64,000 nucleotides of DNA. It comes from Phycisphaeraceae bacterium (GTDB lineage Bacteria > Planctomycetota > Phycisphaerae > Phycisphaerales > UBA1924). The notes beneath the pieces were generated by a model. It saw only the letters and a list, made by a program, of their open reading frames with translations. It made no database searches and was not told the DNA's origin. Made by a program: the position numbers and the translations under genes. The DNA lies in NCBI GenBank assembly GCA_019636655.1, contig JAHBXB010000003.1, forward strand, positions 1 to 64,000. Direction: 5' to 3'. Shown piece by piece: positions 10,196-18,733 of the stretch (position 1 is the stretch's first letter; the number at the start of each line of letters is the position of its first letter).

Positions 10196-11308
10196 ATGGG
10201 GCTGGCGGATCGAGACTACTACAGGGCGAGGAGCGGCGGCGGCGGCGCTGTGCGCCCGAGCGATCGCGTGTGGAGCCTCAAGCCCGTGTCGGTGAACACG
10301 TGGCTGATCGTGATCAACATCCTGGTCTTTGTCGTGGGTGGCACGCTGCTGCACGGCAAGGACTGGTCGGTCGCTGGTTCATGGGCGTTCCCGGAGGGGA
10401 CGACGCAGGAGCAGATGCGGCTGTCGTGGGTGGACGAGAAGGTCACGTTCAAGGTTCCCGATGGGCCGGGGCATATGTTCTACCACCCGGTATACGTGCC
10501 GCGGGTGGACTCGGCGGGGAAGGTCAGGATGGGGCCGGATGGCAAGCCCGCCGCGTACGAGCCGGTGGGGCGGCAGGAGGTGCTGCGGCTGCCGATCCTC
10601 ACGGCGATCGGGCACTTCTCGACGGGGAAGGCGTTCATTCAGTACGAGGTGTGGCGGTTCATCACGTTCCAGTTCCTGCATGCCAACTGGATGCACATCG
10701 CGTTCAACATGCTGGGGCTGTACTTTGTCGGCGGGATGGTCGAGCAGCGGCTGGGGGGGAAGCGGTACCTGGCGTTCTACCTGATGTGCGGCATCTGCGG
10801 CGCGCTGGTGTACCTGTTCCTGAACCTGCTGGGGTACCTCAACATCAACCTGCCGGGGGTGCTGTTCTCGGATCCGTACACGCCGCTGGTGGGGGCGTCG
10901 GCGGGGGTGTTCGGCGTGCTGCTGGCCGCGGCGTATCTGTACCCGCGGGAGATCGTGGATGTGCTGTTCATCCTGCCGATGGAGCTGCGGACGGCGGTGT
11001 ACGCGTTCACGGCGCTGGCGGTGGTGAACCTGTTCATGGGAGGGAACAACGCGGGGGGCGATGCGGCGCACGTGGGCGGGGCGATTGCGGGGGCGTACTT
11101 CATCCGGCACCCGCACCTGCTCAACGAGTTCTTCGACATCTTCGGGAGATCGGCGCCGGCCGCGGCCCGGAAGCCCGGGGTGGCGAGGGCGGTGTTCGAC
11201 GATCCGGAGATCGACCGCATCATGGCCAAGGCGAGCCAGCACGGGCTGGCGAGCCTGAGCGACGGGGAGCGGCGGGCGCTGCGGTCGGCGCGCGAGGGGT
11301 TGGGATGA
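10196..11308 (+). CDS. Rhomboid-family intramembrane serine protease
   Basis: A membrane serine protease of 370 residues. The catalytic serine lies in VGASAGVFGVL and the catalytic histidine in DAAHVGGAIAGAYF. HANWMHIAFNMLGLY holds the helix-2 histidine/asparagine signature. It has an N-terminal soluble extension and a long extramembrane loop (about residues 65-140) between the first membrane segment and the protease core. The tail EIDRIMAKASQHGLASLSDG plus ERRALRSA is the same module as in the preceding site-2 protease, resembling the short DUF6576-type tail of many rhomboids. The ATG at 10196 has AGGAAG about 7 nt upstream. It sits 45 nt after its partner. Confidence 0.92.
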   Translation: MGLADRDYYRARSGGGGAVRPSDRVWSLKPVSVNTWLIVINILVFVVGGTLLHGKDWSVAGSWAFPEGTTQEQMRLSWVDEKVTFKVPDGPGHMFYHPVYVPRVDSAGKVRMGPDGKPAAYEPVGRQEVLRLPILTAIGHFSTGKAFIQYEVWRFITFQFLHANWMHIAFNMLGLYFVGGMVEQRLGGKRYLAFYLMCGICGALVYLFLNLLGYLNINLPGVLFSDPYTPLVGASAGVFGVLLAAAYLYPREIVDVLFILPMELRTAVYAFTALAVVNLFMGGNNAGGDAAHVGGAIAGAYFIRHPHLLNEFFDIFGRSAPAAARKPGVARAVFDDPEIDRIMAKASQHGLASLSDGERRALRSAREGLG

Positions 11309-11357
11309 TCGGCGCGAGTTCTCCCCGCCGGGCGGAGAGCCGGGACGACAGGAACCC

Positions 11358-12632
11358 ATGAGCCTGACGCTGCAGATCGAAGCGCGGTCGCGCCGGTGCC
11401 AGGCCAGGACGGGCCGGGTGGTGACGCCCAACGGGAGTTTCGAGGTGCCGGCGTTCATGCCGGTCGGCACGCGGGCGACCATCAAGGGCGTGCTGCCGTC
11501 GCTGGTGCGGGAGATCGGGGCACAGATCGTGCTCGCGAACACGTACCACCTGATGCTGCGGCCGGGGGAGCGGATCGTCGCCGGGCAGGGGGGGCTGCAC
11601 CGGTTCATGAACTGGTCCGGGCCGATCCTGACGGATTCGGGCGGGTACCAGGCGTATTCGATGGCGGACCTCAACACGGTGACCGACGACGGGGTGACGT
11701 TCCGCTCGGTGGTGGATGGATCGCGGGTTCACCTGTCGCCCGAGCGGGCGATCGAGGTGCAGAACCTGCTCGGGGCGGACATCATCATGGCGTTCGACGA
11801 CTGCCCGCCGAGCGTGGATCCCGGGGCCGCGCCGGTGAACCAGACGCGGCTGCGGGAGGCGGCTCGGCGCGATTCAAGAGGAGCGTCGTACGACCATGCG
11901 AAGCGGCTGAGGGAGGCCAACGAGCGGACGGTGCGATGGCTGGAGCGGTGCCGGGACGCGCACATGGGAGGGCCGCGAGCGGCGGACCAGGCGCTCTTCG
12001 GGATCGTTCAGGGCGGGACGGATCTGGAGCAGCGTGCGTGGTCGGTGTCTCGGGTGTGCGGCATCGAACTGCCGGGGTACGCGATCGGCGGGGTCGCGGT
12101 CGGTGAGGAGTTCGAGCAGATCGCTGGGGTGGTGCGGCACACCGCGCCGCTGCTGCCGGAGAGCAAGCCGCGGTATCTGATGGGCGTGGGGTACGAGCGG
12201 GACCTGCTCGCGGCGGTGTGCGCGGGGGTGGACATGTTCGACTGCGTGCTGCCGACGCGGAACGGCCGGAACGCGAGCGCGTTTACCTCGACGGGGGCGA
12301 TCCGGCTGCGGAACTCGGTGCACGCGGAGGACGGGGGGCCGATCGAGGCGGGGTGTGATTGCCCGGCGTGCGCGGGGGCGGGGGGCGACGGGGGGAGCGA
12401 AAGTCACTTTTCCCGCGCCTATATTCGGCATCTGTTCCTCGCGGAGGAGATGCTCGGACCGATTCTTGTCACGCTGCATAACCTGAGGCACTTCCAGCGC
12501 TTCATGGCTGACCTGAGGCGAACAATCCGCGAGGATGACTGGAGTCGGTTTGTGAAGCGGTGGCCCGTGGCACGCGAGGGGCTTCCGTCGGCGCTGTCCG
12601 CGCCGGTGGGCGGCGTCGGCGAACAGGCGTGA
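11358..12632 (+). CDS. tgt: tRNA-guanine transglycosylase (queuine tRNA-ribosyltransferase)
   Basis: Exchanges guanine-34 for preQ1 in GUN-anticodon tRNAs, a step in queuosine synthesis. The 424-residue protein has the TIM-barrel landmarks FMPVGTRATIKGVLP, LANTYHLMLRPGE, LTDSGGYQAYSM (nucleophile/substrate region), DIIMAFDDCPPS, GIVQGGTDLEQR and YAIGGVAVGE. The zinc site CDCPAC plus the later His in YIRHLFLAEEMLG is present. An extra run of about 20 residues (REAARRDSRGASYDHAKR) and a Gly-rich insert in the zinc loop make it longer than usual. It heads the widespread tgt-yajC-secDF cluster. Confidence 0.96.
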   Translation: MSLTLQIEARSRRCQARTGRVVTPNGSFEVPAFMPVGTRATIKGVLPSLVREIGAQIVLANTYHLMLRPGERIVAGQGGLHRFMNWSGPILTDSGGYQAYSMADLNTVTDDGVTFRSVVDGSRVHLSPERAIEVQNLLGADIIMAFDDCPPSVDPGAAPVNQTRLREAARRDSRGASYDHAKRLREANERTVRWLERCRDAHMGGPRAADQALFGIVQGGTDLEQRAWSVSRVCGIELPGYAIGGVAVGEEFEQIAGVVRHTAPLLPESKPRYLMGVGYERDLLAAVCAGVDMFDCVLPTRNGRNASAFTSTGAIRLRNSVHAEDGGPIEAGCDCPACAGAGGDGGSESHFSRAYIRHLFLAEEMLGPILVTLHNLRHFQRFMADLRRTIREDDWSRFVKRWPVAREGLPSALSAPVGGVGEQA

Positions 12633-12686
12633 TGGCCGCCGGAAGGCCGTTGGCTCTGGCAGTAAGAGCAGTAAGAAAGGTTGAAC

Positions 12687-13208
12687 ATGTTCGAGGCGGC
12701 GGAACTCGGATCTCAGACGGTGTGGACTCTGGCGCAGGCGGGTGGTGGCGAGTTGGTCGCTCCCGGGAATCCGGCGTCGCCGGGCGCGGCAACAGGCCCG
12801 GGCGTAACCACTCCGGGTGCGGGCACGACCGGGGCGGCGGGCGGCGGGCAGGGGCAGACGCCGGGTGGGTTCGGGGGTTTTGGTCTGCTGCCGGTGCTGA
12901 TGCTCGCGTTCCTCGGGTTCATCATCATCTCGTCGGTGATGGGCCAGCGGAAGGAGAAGCGCAAGCGCGAGGCGATGATGTCGTCGCTGTCGCGTCACGA
13001 CCGGGTGCAGACGATCGGCGGGATCATCGGGACGATCGTTGAGCTGAAGTCCGACGAAGTGATCCTGAAGGTTGATGAGAACAGCAACACGCGGATCCGC
13101 TTCTCGAGGGCGGCGATCCAGCAGGTGCTCAAGTCGGCGAACAGCGGTACGCCCGAGCAGCCGGCGCTGGAGGTCAAGGTCGGGCAGCAGCAGGGGGCCG
13201 GCGTGTAA
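12687..13208 (+). CDS. yajC: Preprotein translocase accessory protein YajC
   Basis: A small single-pass protein that associates with SecDF and the Sec channel. It is 173 residues, longer than the usual 100 or so because of an N-terminal Gly/Pro/Thr-rich stretch (about residues 15-60). The membrane helix LLPVLMLAFLGFIIISSVM is followed by the diagnostic cytoplasmic motif RKEKRKREAMMSSLSRHDRV and QTIGGIIGTIVELKSDEVIL. The ATG at 12687 has AGAAAGG upstream; a TTG six bases earlier is also possible. It lies between tgt and secDF, as in many bacteria. Confidence 0.95.
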   Translation: MFEAAELGSQTVWTLAQAGGGELVAPGNPASPGAATGPGVTTPGAGTTGAAGGGQGQTPGGFGGFGLLPVLMLAFLGFIIISSVMGQRKEKRKREAMMSSLSRHDRVQTIGGIIGTIVELKSDEVILKVDENSNTRIRFSRAAIQQVLKSANSGTPEQPALEVKVGQQQGAGV

Positions 13209-13217
13209 GGATTGGTT

Positions 13218-13268
13218 GGGTCGCCCGGTCGGGCGATCCGCGGTGCCCGGGGCGTCCGCTGGGCGCCG
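13218..13268 (+). terminator. Two tandem hairpins between yajC and secDF
   Basis: The first stem is gggtcgccc (13218-13226) with gggcgatcc (13231-13239): nine pairs with one G-T, and a ggtc tetraloop. The second is cggtgccc (13241-13248) with gggcgccg (13261-13268): eight pairs with one G-T. Neither has a T-run. They could attenuate read-through from yajC into secDF or end the tgt-yajC transcript. Confidence 0.4.
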
Positions 13269-13320
13269 GTGCGGCGGGTGAGGTCGGGGGTCACTGGTCT
13301 TCTTAGGGATCCTGAGTCCA

Positions 13321-16300
13321 ATGCGGAAACCCGTTCAAGGCGCGTTCTGGGTACTTGTCTCGGTGCTCATTGCCATCTGGGCCATCGCCGGCGATGCGCC
13401 ACCGAAGGGGTTCCGGATCGGCAAGGTGTCGTTCGGCAAGGACCTTGCCGGTGGCGTGAGCCTGGTGTACCAGGTGGACATCAAGCCGGGGGATCCTCCG
13501 GACACGCTGGCGCGGGTCATGGAGGTGCTCAAGAAGCGGGTGGACCCGGCGGGCAACCTCGAGATCTCGATGTCGGCGCAGGGGTCGGACCGCATCGAGA
13601 TCACGATGCCGCTGCCCAGCGCGCGGAGCAAGGAGCTGCGGGCGAAGTTTGATGAGGCGCTCGCCAGGGCGACCGCGGGGTACGTGACGGACGATGACCT
13701 GCAACTGGTGCTCTCCGACACGCCCGAGGGACGGGAGAAGCGGATCAAGGGGCTGGCGCAGGGGAACGAGGACGTCGCGAGGCTGCTGGCCGAGACGGCC
13801 AGGAAGTACGACGCGATGCTCACGGCCCGGCGGGCCTACGAGGAGCCGAGGCAGCGGGTGCGCGACCTGCAGGCGCAGATCGCCGAGCTCAAGTCCGCCG
13901 CGCCGGAGAACCGGCAGCAGGCGTTGATCGACACCGCGGAGGCGTCGCTGGTGACGGCGGAGAAGCAGCTCAACGCGCTGGCGGCGGCCGCCGCGCCGGC
14001 CGAGCTGGAGTTCGACCGGTCGAAGCAGGAGCTGCTGACGGCGGCGGTCTCGGACCGGGAGATGCTCAGCGCGCTGCGGCGGTCGAAGGCGGCGGTGCGG
14101 CTGCACGACGTGGGGACGAAGTACATCGTGCTGCCGAGCCCGCGGGAGCAGGCGATCGAGCGGCTCAAGGAGCAGCACCACGCGGCGGCGGGGCGGATCG
14201 ACGAGTGCATCGCGGCGTGGGAGACGTACGAGGCGGAGCGGTCGACGCTGGATGATCCGGAGGATCTGAAGCGGCTGCTCCGCGGGGCGGGCGTGCTCAA
14301 CTTCCGCATCACCGTGAAGCCGGGGCAGGTGCCGGACGAGAGCTCGCTGCGGGAGAGCGTGTCGGCCGCCGGGCCGCGGAACGCGGGGAACGAGCAGGTC
14401 GGGTGGTACAAGCTCAACAAGCTGGAGGGGTGGTACTCGGATGCGAACGAGCTGCGGGCGGTGCGGGACAACCCCCGGGGGTTCTTCGCCAGCCGAAACT
14501 TCATCGTTGAGCCGTACGAGGGCGACTACTACATCCTGTGCTACCGCACGGAGGGCAGCCAGTTGACGGAGGCCTCCGGGCAGTGGCGCGTGGCGAACGC
14601 GTACCCGGGGCAGGACCAGATCGGTCGCCCGGCGATCGACTTCGAGATGGACGCGGTGGGGGGGAGCAAGCTGGGCCGGCTGACGGAGAACAACGTCGGC
14701 AACAACATGGCCGTGCTGCTGGACGACGAGGTGTACACGGCGCCGGTGCTGCGGGACCGGATCTCGGTGCGGGGGCAGATCTCCGGGTCGTTCTCGCCGC
14801 GGGAGATCGACTACATCGTGCAGGTGCTGTCGGCGGGCTCGCTCCAGGCGAAGCTGATCCCGGACCCGATCAGCGAGTCGAAGCTGGGGCCGTCGCTGGG
14901 CGCGGACAACCTGCGGAGGGGCTCGGTCGCGCTGGCGATCTCGTTCGTCGCGGTGTCGGCGTTCATGGTGTTCTACTACTTCATGTGCGGGGCCCTGTCG
15001 GTGGTCGCGCTGTTCCTGAACGGCCTGCTGCTGGTGGGGGCGATGGCGCTGCAGCACGCGCCGTTCACGCTGCCGGGGATCGCGGGCGTGGCGCTGACGT
15101 TCGGCATCGCGGTCGACGCGAACGTGCTGATCTACGAGCGCATGCGCGAGGAGCTGATGCACGGGGCGGACGCGCGGACGGCGGTGCGGCTGGGGTACCA
15201 CCGGGCGCTGTCGTCGATCGTCGACGGCAACCTCACCAACCTGATCCCGTGCATCGTACTGGGCTTCGTCGGGACGCCGGAGATCAAGGGGTTCGCGATC
15301 ACGCTGGGCATCGGCGTGGTGACGACGCTGTTCATGCAGCTGTTCGCGACGCGGATGCTGTTCACGCTGTTCGTGGACTACTTCGGGCTCCGCCGGCTGC
15401 GGATGCTGCCGATGGTCGTGCCGGCGATCCACCGGGTGCTGACGCCGAACATCGACTGGCTGGGGCTGCGGTTCTATTTCATCGCGTTCTCGGTGATCAC
15501 GACGCTGCTGAGCATCGGCCTGGTGGCGACCGAGGGGACGCACCTGCTCGACACCGAGTTCCGCGGCGGGACGGCGGTGACCATCACGCTCAAGCGCGAC
15601 CCGCAGACCGGCGAGCAGGTGACGATGAAGCGGGCGCAGGTGGAGGAGCGGCTGAGCAAGATCGCTGCGGAGGCGCCGGCCGGGTCCCCGCTCAAGGAGC
15701 TGGGCAACGCGTCGATCATCGTGGTGAACCCGCGTTCGGACGGGGTGACGTCGAGCGATTTCACGATCAAGACGGTGCTGACGGACTCGGGCGCGGTGCA
15801 GTCGGCCGTGGTCAAGGCGTTCGAGGACCAGATCGAGTCGCAGAAGCGGCTGATGTTCGCCGGGGCGGGCGAGGACGTGAGCAAGGCGCCGGTGTACCCG
15901 GTGCTCGACCCGGTGCTCGGGCGGGTGATCGACCGGCCCGAGGTGACCAACGACGTCTCGGGGTTCTACGGCGGCGTGGCGATCCTGCTCGACGGGATCG
16001 AGCCGCCGGCGCCGATCGAGTCGATCCAGCGGCGGTTTGCGCTCGCGCGGCAGCGGCCGGAGTTCAAGGACACGCTGCTGCGGCAGACGCGGGTGATCAT
16101 CCTGTCGGGCGGGCCGGAGGCGGTCGGCTCGGCGGTGGTCGTGGTGCACGACCCGAACGTTCCGTTCCGCGAACTGCCGCAGTGGCGCCGTGACCTGGCG
16201 TCGGGGGAATGGTCGATCGTCAACGTGGCCCTGACGGAGGAGACGACGCTCGCGAGCGTGCAGAACTTCAGCGCGGCGATCGCGCGGACGTTCCGGGCGC

Positions 16301-16935
16301 AGGCGATCTTCTCGATCGGCCTGAGCACGCTGCTGATCGTCATCTATGTGTGGGTGCGGTTCAACTCGCTGCGGTACTCGCTCGCGGCGATCATCGCGAC
16401 AATCCACGACTGCGTCATCGCGGTGGGGGCGGTGGCCGCGGCGAGTATCCTGTACGAGAAGATGCCCGACGTGGCGAAATCGCTCGGGCTGATGCCGTTC
16501 AAGTTCGACCTGACGCTGGTGGCCGCGGTGCTGACGATCCTCGGGTATTCGCTGAACGACACGATCATCATCATGGACCGGATCCGCGAGGTGAAGGGCA
16601 AGCTGCCCCACGCCGGCCGCGAGATGGTCAACGACGCGATCAACCGGACGCTGAGCCGTACGGTGATCACCTCGGGCACGGTGGCGCTGTCGGCCACGAT
16701 CATTTATGTGTTCGGCGGGGAGGGGGTCCGGTCGTTCGCGTTCGCCATGCTGGTGGGCGTGGTGGCGGGGACGTATTCATCCTTCGGCATCGCGGCGCCG
16801 ATTGTGTGGGTGAAGAAGTATGATCACCTGGGGCCGGGCTCTCCGCACGGGGCGCCCGGGTCGGTGACGGAGTCGGCCTCGATGAACGGGAGCAAGGATG
16901 CACAGGCGCCCCGGGCATTGCAGGAGCGAAGATAG
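13321..16935 (+). CDS. secDF: Fused protein-export membrane protein SecD-SecF
   Basis: Uses the proton gradient to pull exported proteins through the Sec channel. SecD and SecF are fused in one 1204-residue chain. The first membrane helix (about residues 7-23) precedes SecD P1 motifs FGKDLAGGVSLVYQV and VLKKRVDPAGNLEI. The SecD membrane block (about 531-690) contains GIAVDANVLIYERMREE with its key aspartate. SecF starts near 704 and contains LLDTEFRGGTAVTITL; its membrane block contains ILGYSLNDTIIIMDRIRE. Two insertions are large: a coiled-coil-like charged segment at about 100-325 in SecD P1, and a long periplasmic segment at about 760-980 in SecF. The ATG at 13321 gives a proper first helix. 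Confidence 0.95.
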   Translation: MRKPVQGAFWVLVSVLIAIWAIAGDAPPKGFRIGKVSFGKDLAGGVSLVYQVDIKPGDPPDTLARVMEVLKKRVDPAGNLEISMSAQGSDRIEITMPLPSARSKELRAKFDEALARATAGYVTDDDLQLVLSDTPEGREKRIKGLAQGNEDVARLLAETARKYDAMLTARRAYEEPRQRVRDLQAQIAELKSAAPENRQQALIDTAEASLVTAEKQLNALAAAAAPAELEFDRSKQELLTAAVSDREMLSALRRSKAAVRLHDVGTKYIVLPSPREQAIERLKEQHHAAAGRIDECIAAWETYEAERSTLDDPEDLKRLLRGAGVLNFRITVKPGQVPDESSLRESVSAAGPRNAGNEQVGWYKLNKLEGWYSDANELRAVRDNPRGFFASRNFIVEPYEGDYYILCYRTEGSQLTEASGQWRVANAYPGQDQIGRPAIDFEMDAVGGSKLGRLTENNVGNNMAVLLDDEVYTAPVLRDRISVRGQISGSFSPREIDYIVQVLSAGSLQAKLIPDPISESKLGPSLGADNLRRGSVALAISFVAVSAFMVFYYFMCGALSVVALFLNGLLLVGAMALQHAPFTLPGIAGVALTFGIAVDANVLIYERMREELMHGADARTAVRLGYHRALSSIVDGNLTNLIPCIVLGFVGTPEIKGFAITLGIGVVTTLFMQLFATRMLFTLFVDYFGLRRLRMLPMVVPAIHRVLTPNIDWLGLRFYFIAFSVITTLLSIGLVATEGTHLLDTEFRGGTAVTITLKRDPQTGEQVTMKRAQVEERLSKIAAEAPAGSPLKELGNASIIVVNPRSDGVTSSDFTIKTVLTDSGAVQSAVVKAFEDQIESQKRLMFAGAGEDVSKAPVYPVLDPVLGRVIDRPEVTNDVSGFYGGVAILLDGIEPPAPIESIQRRFALARQRPEFKDTLLRQTRVIILSGGPEAVGSAVVVVHDPNVPFRELPQWRRDLASGEWSIVNVALTEETTLASVQNFSAAIARTFRAQAIFSIGLSTLLIVIYVWVRFNSLRYSLAAIIATIHDCVIAVGAVAAASILYEKMPDVAKSLGLMPFKFDLTLVAAVLTILGYSLNDTIIIMDRIREVKGKLPHAGREMVNDAINRTLSRTVITSGTVALSATIIYVFGGEGVRSFAFAMLVGVVAGTYSSFGIAAPIVWVKKYDHLGPGSPHGAPGSVTESASMNGSKDAQAPRALQERR

Positions 16936-16953
16936 CCACGGACGGAGAACACC

Positions 16954-17676
16954 ATGTCGGCGACACCCTGGAGACTGTTCCTCGCCATCGCGGCGCTGGT
17001 GCTGATCTGGATCATGGTGTTCTGGCTCTACGAGCCGCCGCCGCCGCCCGTGTCGTTCGGCGACCGGCCCGCGGGGATCGAGAGCGAAGTGACGGAGGCG
17101 GCGACGGCGGGGGGAGACACGCGGCGTGATCCGGGGCCGCTGGCGGCCAAGCCGGAGCCGGCGCGGCCGGTCGCGGTGTCGTCCTTGCCGGTGCGGACCG
17201 AGGTGAACCCGCAGCCGTATGTGGCGACCCGGGCCTACGTGGTGCAGTCAGGGGATGTGTCGTGGGAGCGGATCGCGGCGCGGGTGCTCGGCGATCGCCG
17301 GCGCGCCGAGGAGATCGCAAGGCAGAACCCCCTGGTGAGCCCCGACAAACTCATTCCCGGCCGGACCGTGCTGCGGGTTCCGGCCGAGCCGGCGGTGGCC
17401 GCGTCGGGTGCGCCGGCGAAACCGCCCGCGAACGTGCCGGTCGCGGCGACGCCGAAGAAGCCCGAGCCGGCGCCGGAAGGGGAGCGGCAGTACACGATCG
17501 CCGCGAAGGACACGCTTTCGGGGATCGCCAAATCGGTGTACGGGCAGTCGTCGCTGTGGGAGGTGATCTACGAGGCGAACCGGGATCGGCTGTCCAGCCC
17601 GAACCGGCTCCCGCTTGGCGTGGTGATCCGGATCCCGCCCAAGCCGGCGGCGGCGGCGGGCGCGCAGGGCGAGTAG
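16954..17676 (+). CDS. LysM-domain membrane-anchored protein, 240 aa
   Basis: It has an N-terminal hydrophobic segment (LFLAIAALVLIWIMVFWLY, about residues 8-26) that anchors the protein with its C-terminus outside. A proline/alanine-rich linker follows. Then come a LysM-like region starting YVVQSGDVSWERIAARVLG and a clearer LysM domain YTIAAKDTLSGIAKSVYG ending in GVVIRIP. LysM domains bind peptidoglycan N-acetylglucosamine, so the protein probably sits at the cell wall. It begins 18 nt after secDF and is likely co-transcribed with it. No catalytic domain is visible. Confidence 0.85.
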   Translation: MSATPWRLFLAIAALVLIWIMVFWLYEPPPPPVSFGDRPAGIESEVTEAATAGGDTRRDPGPLAAKPEPARPVAVSSLPVRTEVNPQPYVATRAYVVQSGDVSWERIAARVLGDRRRAEEIARQNPLVSPDKLIPGRTVLRVPAEPAVAASGAPAKPPANVPVAATPKKPEPAPEGERQYTIAAKDTLSGIAKSVYGQSSLWEVIYEANRDRLSSPNRLPLGVVIRIPPKPAAAAGAQGE

Positions 17677-17745
17677 GCTTGACTCCGTCTTGTGGGCGGA
17701 AGGGGTGGTGACGCGGCGGCCGGCCGCGATTCTCGGAGATGCAGC

Positions 17746-18720
17746 GTGCCAAGCCTCAGGCGAATCCTCGTGACCGGCGGCGCCGGGTTTCTCGGTTCAC
17801 ACCTGTGCGACCGGCTGGTGGCGCAGGGCCACGACGTCATCTGCCTCGACAACTTCTTCACGTCGCAGAAGATCAACATCACGCACCTGCTGGGGAAGCC
17901 GAACTTCGAGTTCATCCGGCACGACGTGACGCAGCCGATCGTTCTGGAGGTGGACGAGATCTACAACCTGGCGTGCCCGGCGGCGCCGGGGCATTACCAG
18001 TACAACCCGATCAAGACGATGAAGACGTCGGTGCTGGGGGCGATCAACATGCTGGGCCTGGCGAAGCGGTGCCGGGCGAAGGTGCTGCAGGCCTCAACCA
18101 GCGAGATCTACGGCGACCCGGAGGTGCACCCGCAGCCGGAGTCGTACCGCGGGGCGGTGAACCCGATCGGGCCGCGGGCGTGCTACGACGAGGGGAAGCG
18201 GGCCGCGGAGACGCTGTTCTTCGACTACCACCGTGCGAACAAGGTGAACATCCGCGTGGTGCGGATCTTCAACACCTACGGGCCGCGGATGCACCCGTAC
18301 GACGGGAGGGTGGTCTCCAACTTCATCCGGCAGGCGCTGGCGGGCGAGGACATCACGATCTTCGGCGACGGGTCGCAGACGCGGTCGTTCTGCTACGTGG
18401 ACGACCTGGTGGAGGTCATCATGCGGATGATGAACGGCCCGGATGCGTTTGTCGGGCCGGTGAACATCGGGAACCCCGGGGAGTTCACCATCAAGGAACT
18501 CGCGGAGCAGGTGATCGAGATGACCGGCGCGAAGAGCAAGTTGGTGCACAAGCCGCTGCCGGCGGACGACCCGACGCAGCGGCAGCCGGACATCACGCTG
18601 GCCAGGTCGAAACTGGGCTGGGAGCCGAAGGTCCAGCTGCGCGAGGGGCTGAAGAAGACCGTGGACTGGTTCCGGTCGATCGACCTGAACCAGTACCGGG
18701 CGCCGACGCCGAACTACTAG
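17746..18720 (+). CDS. UDP-glucuronate decarboxylase (UDP-xylose synthase)
   Basis: An NAD-dependent extended short-chain dehydrogenase that converts UDP-glucuronate to UDP-xylose for surface glycans. The Rossmann motif [18 protein letters not shown] is at residues 6-23. The segments [35 protein letters not shown] and especially [14 protein letters not shown] (Tyr-x3-Lys) are the UXS signature. [20 protein letters not shown] and [10 protein letters not shown] follow. It is 324 residues. The start is a GTG at 17746 with GGAGAT upstream; a longer frame adds 18 poor residues. Confidence 0.92.
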   Translation: MPSLRRILVTGGAGFLGSHLCDRLVAQGHDVICLDNFFTSQKINITHLLGKPNFEFIRHDVTQPIVLEVDEIYNLACPAAPGHYQYNPIKTMKTSVLGAINMLGLAKRCRAKVLQASTSEIYGDPEVHPQPESYRGAVNPIGPRACYDEGKRAAETLFFDYHRANKVNIRVVRIFNTYGPRMHPYDGRVVSNFIRQALAGEDITIFGDGSQTRSFCYVDDLVEVIMRMMNGPDAFVGPVNIGNPGEFTIKELAEQVIEMTGAKSKLVHKPLPADDPTQRQPDITLARSKLGWEPKVQLREGLKKTVDWFRSIDLNQYRAPTPNY

Positions 18721-18733
18721 CGCGGGCGGGTGG

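Noticed and set aside
13303-16611. A 1102-residue open frame antisense to secDF
   Set aside because: It is a mirror of the strong GC codon bias of secDF; its translation is Arg/His/Asp/Pro-rich with no family pattern. The same holds for antisense frames at 7149-9005, 29942-31750 and 35492-37333.
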